DNA of 64,000 nt, from positions 930,001 to 994,000 of the forward strand of contig JAXMAB010000004.1 of the NCBI GenBank assembly GCA_046350655.1, in the 5' to 3' direction. The first letter of the stretch is position 1. Each line of letters begins with the position of its first letter. Made by a program: the position numbers and the translations under genes. Below, piece by piece: positions 1 to 7,973 of the stretch. A model generated the notes under the pieces. It was not told the DNA's origin and made no database searches. It saw only the letters and a list, made by a program, of their open reading frames with translations. The stretch is from JAEUHO01 sp046350655. Its GTDB lineage: Bacteria; Planctomycetota; PLA2; JAEUHO01.

Positions 1-255
1 GCGCTCGAGGGACAGCTCGTCGTCCTCGAGGTCGCTGACGTCGCGCCCGCCGAGGACGTACCGGCCCGCGGTCGCCCGGTCGAGCAGCCCGAGCACGTTG
101 AGGAGCGTGGACTTCCCCGAGCCCGACGGGCCCATGATCGCGACGTACTCGCCGGCGTCGATCCGCAGGTCCACGCCCGACAGCGCGTGCACCGTCTGGT
201 CGCCCAGCCGGTAGGAGCGCCACACGCCCTCGAGGAGGACGACCGCGTCCGCCAC
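1..255 (-). CDS. MacB-like ABC transporter ATP-binding protein (partial)
   Basis: Only the first 85 codons are in the window; the rest lies beyond position 1. The translation begins VADAVVLLEGVWRSYRLGDQ and carries a Walker A motif GPSGSGKST at residues 42-50, followed by LLNVLGLLDRATAG, typical of MacB/LolD-type ATPases that energise efflux or lipoprotein release. GTG at 255 follows the adaptor stop (259-261) by 3 nt, so it is probably translationally coupled to it. With the TolC-like and MacA-like genes upstream it completes a MacAB-TolC-type exporter. The substrate cannot be inferred. Confidence 0.85.
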   Translation of the reverse strand, partial: MADAVVLLEGVWRSYRLGDQTVHALSGVDLRIDAGEYVAIMGPSGSGKSTLLNVLGLLDRATAGRYVLGGRDVSDLEDDELSLER

Positions 256-258
256 GGG

Positions 259-2131
259 TCAGCCGCCCCCGCGGGCGGGGGGACCGCCGGGCCCGGGCGC
301 CGGCGCGGCCGGCGGCGTGCCCGCCGGCGCGCCCTCGCGCCGCGCGCCCGCCGCCCGCCGCCCGCGGGCGCCGCCCCGGCCGCCGACGGTTCGGTGCCCG
401 GGGGCTTCGCGGTCGGGGCGCCGTCGGCCGGCGCCGTCGGCGTCGGGGCCGCGGGCCCGGTGCCCGGCGCGCCGCCCGCGCCCGTCCCGCCCGGCGCCGC
501 GCCGCCGCGCGGCGACCGCCGCCGCGCGCGCCGCCCGCGGGGCCCGGGCCCTTGCCGCCGGACGACGCGGGCGCCTTCGGCGGCGACAGCAGCACGACGT
601 CGCCGTCCTCGAGCCCCTCGCGGACCTCGACGTACTTGTCGTTCGACGCGCCGAGCGTGACGGGGCGCGCGACGTCGCCCGTGCGCGTGCGCACGTACAC
701 GGTCGGCTTGCCGCCCACCATCGTGACGGCCGGCGACGGGACGAACAGCGCCGACGCCAGCTCCTCGATGAGGATCTCGACGCGGGCCGACATGCCGGGC
801 CGGAGCGTCGCGGGCGGGTTCTCGAGCAGGACGTCGGTCGCGTACAGCTTGAGGTCGGGGTTCTGCCACCGGTTCGCCGAGTTGGGCAGCGTGCCCATCC
901 GGTCCACCTTGCCCGCCAACGGCTTGTCGGGGAACGCGTCCACCGTCACCGTCGCCGTGTGGCCGGTCTTCACCTTCGCCAGCGCCGACTCGTGGACGTT
1001 GATGCGCACGCCGAGGGCCTTCGGGTCGGGGATCGAGAGGATGGGCTGCCGCTCGCGGATCGTCGCGCCGGGCTGGATCGGCTTGTCCTCGCTCATCCAC
1101 CCGCCGCGCTCCTCGCTCGACGCGTAGACGACGAGGCCCGGGTTCTTCGCGCGGATCGTGCACGACGCGATCTCGGTCTCGATGCGCTCGAGCTCGCTCT
1201 TCTCGAGGCGGAGCTTGTCCTCCTTGCCCTTCACGTCGGCCTGCGCGCTGGCCAGCGACGACGCGGCCTTGCGTTCGACGCGCCCGAGCTCCTCCTTGGC
1301 CTCGCGGAGGTCGCTCACGAGCTGCTGCACCTGCTTCTTGAACTCGTAGGTCAGGAACAGCGCGAGCGAGGTCTGGGCCTGGTCGAGGGAGACCTCGTTC
1401 CGCTTCAGCGCGAGCTTGTCGGCGACGTGCTCGTCCTGCGAGACGTAGCCCTTGGCGAGCAGCTCCTCGGTCCACTTCAGCTTGTCGCGCGCGCGCGCGA
1501 CCTCCTCCTTGGCCAGGTCGATCTCGCTCTCGCGCTTGCGGCGCTCCTGGAGCCCCTCGCCCTCGAGCGCGGCGTCCTTCGACAGCCCCGCGTAGTCGAG
1601 GGTCTCGAGGCCGGCGGCGTGCGCCTCGAGCCGCGTCGCGATGGACTCGCCGACGTACTTCTGGAGGTCGATCCGCGCGAACTGCACGCCGAGGGTGGCC
1701 TTCCGCAGGTCGCTGTCGTTCTGGTTCTGCTGGATCTTCAGCGCCTCGATGCCCTGCGCGAGGTCCGACTCCGCCCCGGACACGGTGACGACCTGCCGCT
1801 GGAGCTTCTCCTCGAGGTTGCTCTTGTCGAGCTCGACGATGACGCGGCCCGCGGCGACGTCCTCGTCGGTCAGGTAGGTGCCCTCGGGCACGACGGCGAC
1901 GATCTTGGTCTCGCCCTTCACCTGCGACGACACCGTGGTGGGGTTGAGCGACTGGAGGCTGCCGCCCTCCGTGACCGTGATCCGCAGCGGGCCTCGCGTC
2001 ACCGTCCAGACCGGCGTCTCGGACGCGGCGTCCACGCGGCCGCGTTGCCACAGCCAGACGCCCACGGCGCCGCCCACGACGAGGAGGGGGAGGAGGAAGA
2101 CCCAGGGACTCTTGCGGCGCGGACCGGCCAT
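259..2131 (-). CDS. MacA/HlyD-family efflux periplasmic adaptor, apparent frameshifts near its C-terminus
   Basis: The start is ATG at 2131. Residues 8-28 form one membrane anchor, followed by a lipoyl/barrel region containing VTRGPLRITVTEGG, a long helical hairpin (LDKSNLEEKLQRQV onward) and the conserved distal barrel with RPGMSARVEILIEE, AVTMVGGKPTVYV and VREGLEDGDVVLLSP. It would bridge the inner-membrane ABC complex and the TolC-like protein. The reading frame from 2131 stays open past 259 into the ATPase gene. A sensible tail (APGGTGAGGAPGTGPAAP, then PPAAPAPGPGGPPARGGG and stop at 259) needs two shifts in G/C-rich repeats near 495-530 and 315-370. These are probably two single-base deletions, from sequencing or mutation. 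The adaptor identity is firm; the C-terminal 100 residues are not. Confidence 0.8.
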
Positions 2132-2214
2132 CGTCGTCGCACTCTACCCCGCGTCCCCGGCCTCGACCCGGCCGGACGGACGGGCCCGTGCCGCGACGCC
2201 CTCGGTGCGCGCGA

Positions 2215-4089
2215 CTACTTCGGCGCGACCGGCGCCGCGACCGCGGGGGCGGCCGGGGGGGGCGGCGGGCGCGACGGGTCGGCGGCGCCGCCGACGTCGC
2301 GCGTCGCGACCGGCGCCGCGACGGGCGACGCGGCGGGGCCCGACGCCGGGTCCGGAGCCGCCGCCGGCCCCGCGACCGCGGGGCCCGTCGGCGGGGGGGG
2401 CACGGTGCCCGCGGGCGCCGGCACCGAGGCCGGCACCGACGGCTTCGCGAGGATCGACGCGTCGAGCGTCCCGACGTCGCGGTCGAGCTCGAGCTTGGCG
2501 ATCGCGTGGTCCACCAGCGCGGCCGTGAGCGCGTTGCGGGCCTCGACCAGCGCGTTCTCGGCGTCGAGCACGTCGCGGATCGTGGCCTTGCCGGCCTGCA
2601 GGTTCAGCTTGGCGCTCTCGACGCGCCGCTCCGCGAGCCGCACGCCCTCCTTCTGGATGTCGTACGACCGCCGCGCCTGCGCGAGCGAGCGCAGCGCGCT
2701 CCGCACCGACGCGGTCACGTCGTCCTCGAGCGTCTCGACGTCGCGCCGCGCGCGCTCGGCGTCGATCTCCGCCGCGCGGAAGGCGTTCCGCTCCGCCGTC
2801 CGCTCGATGGGCAGGTCGAGGTCGAGGCCGACGCTGCCGCGCGGGGTCGTGCTCCGGAACCCGAACGGCCGCCGCGACGACGAGTCCATCGTGGCGGTCG
2901 CCCGCAGCGCGACGTCGGCCCCGAGCGCGTTCTCCGCGACGTCGAGCCGGCGGCGGGCGTCGTCGGCGCGGTCCCGCGCGGTCGCGAGGTCGAGGCGGCG
3001 CGACAGCGCGGTGGCGAGCGCCGGGCCCAGCTCGGCGTCGCCGCCGACGATCCCCGCCGCGCGCAGCGCGTCGAGCGAGCCCTCCTCGAGCGTCAGGGCC
3101 GTCTGCACCGGGATCCCGAGGGTGCGCTTGAACCGGTCGAGCGACGCCTCGTACGCCTGCCGCGCCTGCTGCTTGCGGTCCTCGGCGCGCAGCACGTCCT
3201 GCCGCGCCTGGTCCACCTCGAAGTCGGGGAGCCGCCCCGCGCCCTCGGGGCCGAACGCCTTCGCGCGCTCGTGGACGAGGAGCAGGCTCTGGTACGTCAG
3301 CTCCTCGTTCGTCAGCACGTCCTTGCTCTGCAGGACGTCGTAGTAGCCCGACGCCACCGTCACGACGAGGTCCTGCTGGAACCGCGCGAACGACCGCAGC
3401 TCGTACAGCACGTCGCGCTCGGCCTGCGTGAGGTCCTCCCGCGCCGCGGTCCCGGCGCCGCGCACGAGCGGCAGCACGAACTCCGAGGCGAGGAGCGACT
3501 GCGCGGTCTCGACGGGGTTCGCCGACAGCAGCTTCACGAAGTTCGTCGCGAGCTTCAGCACGAACGAGCCGCCGCTCTCGAACGCGCGCGACAGCGACCC
3601 CGCGGGCCCGCCCTCGACGGTCGTGCCGTCGCCGTCCCGCGCGACGCTCCCCGCCGCGCCGAGCCCGCCCTGGGTGCGGTACGCCTGCCGGGTCGTCGAG
3701 AGCGACAGCGCCGCGAGGAACGCGCGCTCGCGGGCCTCGCGGTAGTCGTACGACGCGGCCGCCGCGAGCCGAAGGGCCTCGTCGAGGTCGAGCTCGACCG
3801 CCGTCAGGGCCCGCGCGGGCCGGGCCCCGCGGTCGGCGGCGTCGAGGTCGAGGGAGCCGCGCACGTCCGGCACCTGCGGCCGCCGCACGTCGAGCGCCCG
3901 GTACGCGTCGTGGTCCGCGGTCACGCGCTGCTGCGTGGCGCTCTTGCAGCCCGACAGGACCGCGGCGGGGAGCCCGAGGCCGGCCGTCAGCAGCGCCACG
4001 ACCGCGAGGCCCGCCCCGCGGCCGCCCGCCGCCCCGGCGCCCCGTCCGGCGGACGGTCGGCGCGCAGGAGAGGACGGTTCGGGCGACAC
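2215..4089 (-). CDS. TolC-family outer membrane efflux lipoprotein
   Basis: 624 aa. A long N-terminal leader ends in a lipobox LSGC (Cys48). Two repeated helical OEP domains follow, with typical features such as LDLDEALRLAAAASYDYREAR and RQAYEASLDRFKRTLGIP; the C-terminus is Pro/Ala-rich (about residues 550-624). As the outer-membrane channel of the exporter it pairs with the adaptor (start 83 nt downstream) and the ATPase. The start is GTG at 4089. There is no Shine-Dalgarno sequence, but TATCCT lies on the minus strand at 4104-4099, 9 nt before the start, suggesting a leaderless or nearly leaderless message. Confidence 0.88.
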   Translation of the reverse strand: MSPEPSSPARRPSAGRGAGAAGGRGAGLAVVALLTAGLGLPAAVLSGCKSATQQRVTADHDAYRALDVRRPQVPDVRGSLDLDAADRGARPARALTAVELDLDEALRLAAAASYDYREARERAFLAALSLSTTRQAYRTQGGLGAAGSVARDGDGTTVEGGPAGSLSRAFESGGSFVLKLATNFVKLLSANPVETAQSLLASEFVLPLVRGAGTAAREDLTQAERDVLYELRSFARFQQDLVVTVASGYYDVLQSKDVLTNEELTYQSLLLVHERAKAFGPEGAGRLPDFEVDQARQDVLRAEDRKQQARQAYEASLDRFKRTLGIPVQTALTLEEGSLDALRAAGIVGGDAELGPALATALSRRLDLATARDRADDARRRLDVAENALGADVALRATATMDSSSRRPFGFRSTTPRGSVGLDLDLPIERTAERNAFRAAEIDAERARRDVETLEDDVTASVRSALRSLAQARRSYDIQKEGVRLAERRVESAKLNLQAGKATIRDVLDAENALVEARNALTAALVDHAIAKLELDRDVGTLDASILAKPSVPASVPAPAGTVPPPPTGPAVAGPAAAPDPASGPAASPVAAPVATRDVGGAADPSRPPPPPAAPAVAAPVAPK

Positions 4090-4159
4090 GGTGCGCGGAG
4101 GATACCCGCGTGCCGGGCCCCCGCCCCCGTCGTCGCACCCCGGTCCGCGCCGGCGGACC

Positions 4160-4609
4160 TCAGGCCGTCACGGGCCGGACGATCAACGTGGACAACATCG
4201 TCGCGACGGTCGTGGTCCGCGGCCCGTCGTGGGCGACGACCTCCGCGAGGCAGACGGTGAGGGTGCGGCCGGGGCGCAGCACGCGGCCGTGCGCGACGAG
4301 GCGCTCGCCGCGGGCCGGCGCCATCAGGTTGATCTTGAACTCGACCGCCAGCACGTCGGTCCCCGCCGGCGCGAGGGACCACGCCGCGTAGCCGTTGGCC
4401 GCGTCGGCGATGCTCGCGACCGCGCCCGCGTGGACGAACCCGTTCTGCTGGGCCACGCGCGCCGCGCAGGGCATCGCGACGTCGACCTCGCCGGGGCGCA
4501 CGCCGGCGAGGGAGGCGCCGAGGGTGGCCATCAACGTCTGGCGCGCGAAGCTCGCGCGCACGGCGGCCTCGAAGTCGGGGTTCGCGGCCGTGAAGCGGGG
4601 TGCGGTCAT
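4160..4609 (-). CDS. PaaI-type hotdog thioesterase
   Basis: 149 aa, the usual size of a single hotdog domain. The central segment QQNGFVHAGAVASIADAANG matches the HGG-like active-site helix of the PaaI/YdiI group, followed by EFKINLMAPARGERLVAHG. It probably hydrolyses an acyl- or aryl-CoA in the cytoplasm; the substrate is unknown. The ATG at 4609 has no Shine-Dalgarno sequence and sits 6 nt after a TACCCT hexamer. It is 31 nt downstream of the TspO gene on the same strand. Confidence 0.85.
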   Translation of the reverse strand: MTAPRFTAANPDFEAAVRASFARQTLMATLGASLAGVRPGEVDVAMPCAARVAQQNGFVHAGAVASIADAANGYAAWSLAPAGTDVLAVEFKINLMAPARGERLVAHGRVLRPGRTLTVCLAEVVAHDGPRTTTVATMLSTLIVRPVTA

Positions 4610-4615
4610 GCCCGC

Positions 4616-4644
4616 AGGGTACGCGAGGCCCGCCGCGCGGTCAG
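4616..4644 (-). promoter_or_regulatory. Putative promoter of the thioesterase gene (CTGACC-N17-TACCCT)
   Basis: On the minus strand CTGACC (4644-4639) and TACCCT (4621-4616) are separated by exactly 17 nt, and the ATG at 4609 follows after 6 nt. The -35 overlaps the TGA stop of the TspO gene. The spacer and -10 overlap a V2 copy of the dispersed repeat. A start site about 6-7 nt after the -10 would make the message leaderless. Confidence 0.45.
4617..4632 (+). repeat. Dispersed hairpin repeat, V2 form
   Basis: GGGTACGCGAGGCCCG in the 31-nt gap between the TspO and thioesterase genes. V2 has TAC where the V1 consensus CCGGGACCGCGAGGCCCGG has ACC. Confidence 0.75.
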
Positions 4645-5117
4645 GGGTTGAGGCGCAGGATCGCCGCGTTGAGGACGGTCGCGAACAGCACCCACGCGAG
4701 GTAGGGGAGCAGCAGCGCGGCCGCCGTCCGGTCCACGCGGCGGAACGCGACGATCGTCGCCGCGACCAGCACCGCGAGCACGGCGATCACCGCGAGAGCC
4801 GCGCCGACCGCGTGGGCGCCGAAGAAGACCGGCGACCATGCGGCGTTCACCGCCAGCTGCGCCCCGAACAGGACGAGCGCCGTGCGCGCCCCCGGCGCGG
4901 TCCGCCGCTGCCACACGCGCCACGCCGCGAGGCCCATCAACGCGTAGAGCAGCGTCCACGCCGGGCCGAACACCCAGGCCGGCGGCTGGAACGACGGCTT
5001 TACGAGCGCGCGGTACCAGTCCGATCCCGGGTTCGTCACCGCCGCGCCGGCGAGCCCCACGGCCTCGCACCCGACGACGAACGCGAGGGCGCCGAGGATC
5101 GGACGGGCGGTCGACAT
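4641..5117 (-). CDS. TspO/MBR family protein
   Basis: 158 aa with about five hydrophobic segments. The family signature is clear: NPGSDWYRALVKPSFQPPAW, FGPAWTLLYALMGLAAW, and later AAWSPVFFGAH and PYLAWVLFATVLNAAI. TspO proteins are membrane proteins that bind tetrapyrroles and related ligands. ATG at 5117 is preceded by GGGAG. The downstream thioesterase seems to have its own promoter, so they need not be one operon. Confidence 0.92.
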   Translation of the reverse strand: MSTARPILGALAFVVGCEAVGLAGAAVTNPGSDWYRALVKPSFQPPAWVFGPAWTLLYALMGLAAWRVWQRRTAPGARTALVLFGAQLAVNAAWSPVFFGAHAVGAALAVIAVLAVLVAATIVAFRRVDRTAAALLLPYLAWVLFATVLNAAILRLNP

Positions 5118-5266
5118 CGAGGGCTCCCGGGGCGACGGCCCCGACGGAGTGTCGCCCGCGCCGCGGGGGTCGCGGGGAATCGGCCGACCGGATCGATCCG
5201 GTCCGAGGGGCGTGCGCGACGGCGGGCCCGGCCGTCGTCGCGGCGGCGCGGCCCGGGCGCGGCGCG

Positions 5267-6652
5267 TCAGGGCGCCTTGCGGATCCGGTAGATGCTGTCG
5301 AAGGTCGAGACGAGCAGCGAGCCGTCGGCCGCGCGCAGGAGGTGCAGGGGCTTGTTCACGATGCTGTTCACGGCCCACTTCGCGAACACGGACTCGCGGT
5401 CGACGTCCACGAACGCCGCGCCGGACATCTCGAGGCGCAGGACCTCCTCGTTCACGTAGCTCGCGAGGAAGAGGTCGTCGTCGTAGGCCGCGCCGAACGC
5501 GCCGCCGTGCTGCCACGCGAGCGACGTCGGCGCGATCACCTCGGCCCACAGCCGCAGCCGCAGGCCCGCGGTGCCGCCGGCGACGGGCGACGGCCAGCCG
5601 AAGTCCTTGCCCGCCACGAGGTAGTTGAGCTCGTCGTCGGTGTTCGGCCCGTTGTCGGCGCCGAAGAGCCCGCCGGTGGTCGGGTGGAACGCCATGCCGA
5701 ACGTGTTGCGCAGCCCGCGGCACCACTCGGGGTTCGCCGCGACCGGGTTGTCGGCGGGGACGCCGCCGGCGCGCGTGTAGCGGAGGACGCGGCCCGGCAG
5801 GACCCCGGGCGTCTGCGCGAGGGCCTGCACGTTCGTGTCGCCGAGCGAGACGTAGAGGTGCCCGTCGGGGCCGAACAGGATCTCGCCGCCGTTCTGCAGC
5901 GTGCCGAGCGGCAGGTCGTCCACGACGACCGCGGTGGACGTCGCGACGTTGCCGGTCAGCGTGTACCGCACGACCTGGTTGCGGTCGGCGTGGGGCATGG
6001 ACGCGGGGACGGCGGCGTAGACGAACAGCTCGTTCGAGGTCGCGAAGTCGGGGGCGAGCGCGAGCCCGAGCAGGCCCTGGTGGTTGCCCGCGAGGATCGT
6101 CCGCGTCGCCACCGGCGTCGCGACCAGCGTGCCGTCGGCGAGGAGGACGCGGGTGGCGCCGGTGCTGAGCTCGTTGAAGAAGAGCCGGCCGTCGGGGGCC
6201 TCGGCCATCCGGACGGGCGAGTTGAGGCCCGAGGCGACGACCGTCGCCTCGAAGCCGGGCTCGAGCGAGACCATCGTCGCCGGGAGCGCGGCCGCAACCT
6301 GCAGCGTCAATGTCGTCTGGACCTGGCCCGACGCGTTGCTGGCGGTGACGAGGTAGTCCGCGGTCGCGGCGGTCGCGAGCGGCGTCCCGCTCACGACGCC
6401 GGTCGAGGGGTTCAACGCGAGGCCCGCCGGCAGGCCCGGCGCGACGACCCACGCGGTGGGGGTCCCGCCGCCGACGGACGGCGCGTTCGCCGTCGCGGGC
6501 ACGCCGACCCGGTAGAGGGCCGGGTCGGCGGCGTACGACAACGAGGTGGGGGCCCCGCCGCCGCCGCCTCCGCCGCCCCCGCCGCCGCACGCGGCGAGCG
6601 CGGCGGCGACGAGGAGGAGGAGGTACGTGGCGAGGCGGGGCGGGGTGCGCAC
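5267..6652 (-). CDS. PQQ-dependent sugar dehydrogenase-like lipoprotein with Ig-like domain
   Basis: 461 aa. A signal peptide ends at lipobox Cys22, followed by 11 consecutive glycines, then a putative-Ig (He_PIG) domain at about 35-130 (APGLPAGLALNPSTGVVSGT) and a glucose/sorbosone dehydrogenase propeller from about 140 (LNSPVRMAEAPDGRLFFNE, GNHQGLLGLALAPDF, RNTFGMAFHPTTGGLFGADN). It probably oxidises a sugar or a related substrate at the cell surface. GTG at 6652 lies 2 nt after the DUF1501 stop, so the genes are coupled. The lipobox/poly-Gly/Ig module is shared with the DUF1800 protein of the same operon. Confidence 0.88.
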   Translation of the reverse strand: MRTPPRLATYLLLLVAAALAACGGGGGGGGGGGAPTSLSYAADPALYRVGVPATANAPSVGGGTPTAWVVAPGLPAGLALNPSTGVVSGTPLATAATADYLVTASNASGQVQTTLTLQVAAALPATMVSLEPGFEATVVASGLNSPVRMAEAPDGRLFFNELSTGATRVLLADGTLVATPVATRTILAGNHQGLLGLALAPDFATSNELFVYAAVPASMPHADRNQVVRYTLTGNVATSTAVVVDDLPLGTLQNGGEILFGPDGHLYVSLGDTNVQALAQTPGVLPGRVLRYTRAGGVPADNPVAANPEWCRGLRNTFGMAFHPTTGGLFGADNGPNTDDELNYLVAGKDFGWPSPVAGGTAGLRLRLWAEVIAPTSLAWQHGGAFGAAYDDDLFLASYVNEEVLRLEMSGAAFVDVDRESVFAKWAVNSIVNKPLHLLRAADGSLLVSTFDSIYRIRKAP

Positions 6653-6654
6653 GG

Positions 6655-7959
6655 TCAGCAGACTCCGAGGACGGTGTTGGTCGGCTGGGACTCGGGGAAG
6701 ACCGGGCCCGGCGCCGCGCCGAGGTGATCGTTCACCACCTCGCGCCAGATGTCGCGGAAGTCCACCCCGTACGGGACGGTCTCGCCGGCGAGGTGCGCGT
6801 CGGTGACGTCGGGGCCGAACACCCCGCCGTTCACGCCGCCGCCGAGGAGGATCGCGGAGAACGACTCCGCGTGGTCCGTCCCGCCGGAGCCGTTCTCGTA
6901 GTTGCGGCGGCCGAACTCGGTGAAGATCCCGAGGACGACGTTGCCCCACTGGCCGAGGTTCTTCATGTCGGTCGAGAACGACAGGATCGCGTCGTCGAGC
7001 CGCTGGAAGAGCGTGGCCTGGTTGCCCGTCGCGGCGCCCTGGTCGCCGTGGGTGTCGAAGCCGCCGAACCCGGTGTAGAAGACGCGCGTCTCGAAGCCGC
7101 CGTGGATCAGCGCGGCGACGTCCTTCAGGTTGCGGCTGATCGTCTGGTTCTGGTAGACGATCCCCGCGCCCGAACGGTACGTCTCGTAGTTCGTGAGCGC
7201 GGTCTGCACCTGGCCCGACAGGTCGTGGGCCTGCTCGATCGCGTCGCGCACGCCCGCGGGCGTGCCGGTGACGACCGAGTTGGCGAGCATCGTCTTCGCC
7301 TGCTGCAGGCGGTACGCGTGGTTGTTGGTGAAGGTGCTGTCCACCGCGAAGTTGAACGACGCGAGCGAGCCCACCTGCAGCGGGTTGCTCGTCCCGCCGA
7401 CGAAGTGCGACGGCCGCCCCATGCCGATGGAGACGGCGCCCATGGGCGTCGGCGCGTACAGTGACGCGTAGCGGGCGATCCAGCCGCTCTCCTCGATGCC
7501 GAGGGGGCCGAAGTCGCCGCGGACGGCGTGCGCGAAGATGTCCTGGCTCTCGAAGTGCGACAGGTTCGCCGTCGGGTACCCGACGCGCTGCACGAGGGCC
7601 ACGTCGCCCGCGTCCCACAGGTCGCGGACCGTGTGGAGCTCCGGGTGCAGGCGGTAGAGCGACGTCCCCGGTCCGCCGGTCAGCGCCAGCGACGACCCGT
7701 TGGGGACCTGGATCGTCGGGCGGCGGGAGAAGTAGTTCGACAGCGTGGCCGGGATGACGGCGTTGAGCGTGTCGCAGCCGCCGTCGAGGTACACCATGAC
7801 GAACAGCTTGTTCCCGAGCGGCGCGCCGGAGGCGGGCCGCAGGCGGCCGGCCACGACGGGCCCCAGCGCGGCGATGCCGGCGGAGCCGAGGGCGAGCTTC
7901 AGCACGTCGCGGCGCGACGTGTGGCGGGGGAGGCGGAACGAGGGGGCGCGGGAGGCCAT
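6655..7959 (-). CDS. DUF1501 protein, Tat-exported
   Basis: 434 aa. The N-terminus has a twin-arginine signal (HTSRRDVLKLALGSAG, Arg16-Arg17). The rest is DUF1501: FVMVYLDGGCDTLN, then GFGGFDTHGDQ, FTEFGRRNYENGSGGTDHA and SAILLGGGVNGG, resembling the metal-site regions of the sulfatase/alkaline-phosphatase-like fold. The function is not established. DUF1501 genes are commonly paired with DUF1800, as here. The start ATG at 7959 is 14 nt after the DUF1800 stop. Confidence 0.92.
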   Translation of the reverse strand: MASRAPSFRLPRHTSRRDVLKLALGSAGIAALGPVVAGRLRPASGAPLGNKLFVMVYLDGGCDTLNAVIPATLSNYFSRRPTIQVPNGSSLALTGGPGTSLYRLHPELHTVRDLWDAGDVALVQRVGYPTANLSHFESQDIFAHAVRGDFGPLGIEESGWIARYASLYAPTPMGAVSIGMGRPSHFVGGTSNPLQVGSLASFNFAVDSTFTNNHAYRLQQAKTMLANSVVTGTPAGVRDAIEQAHDLSGQVQTALTNYETYRSGAGIVYQNQTISRNLKDVAALIHGGFETRVFYTGFGGFDTHGDQGAATGNQATLFQRLDDAILSFSTDMKNLGQWGNVVLGIFTEFGRRNYENGSGGTDHAESFSAILLGGGVNGGVFGPDVTDAHLAGETVPYGVDFRDIWREVVNDHLGAAPGPVFPESQPTNTVLGVC

Positions 7960-7973
7960 GGGCGGGGCTCCGG

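Noticed and set aside
317..3343. Very long plus-strand ORF over the efflux genes
   Set aside because: It is antisense to the MacA- and TolC-like genes; its translation is Arg/Ala-rich with no domain, a by-product of the GC bias.
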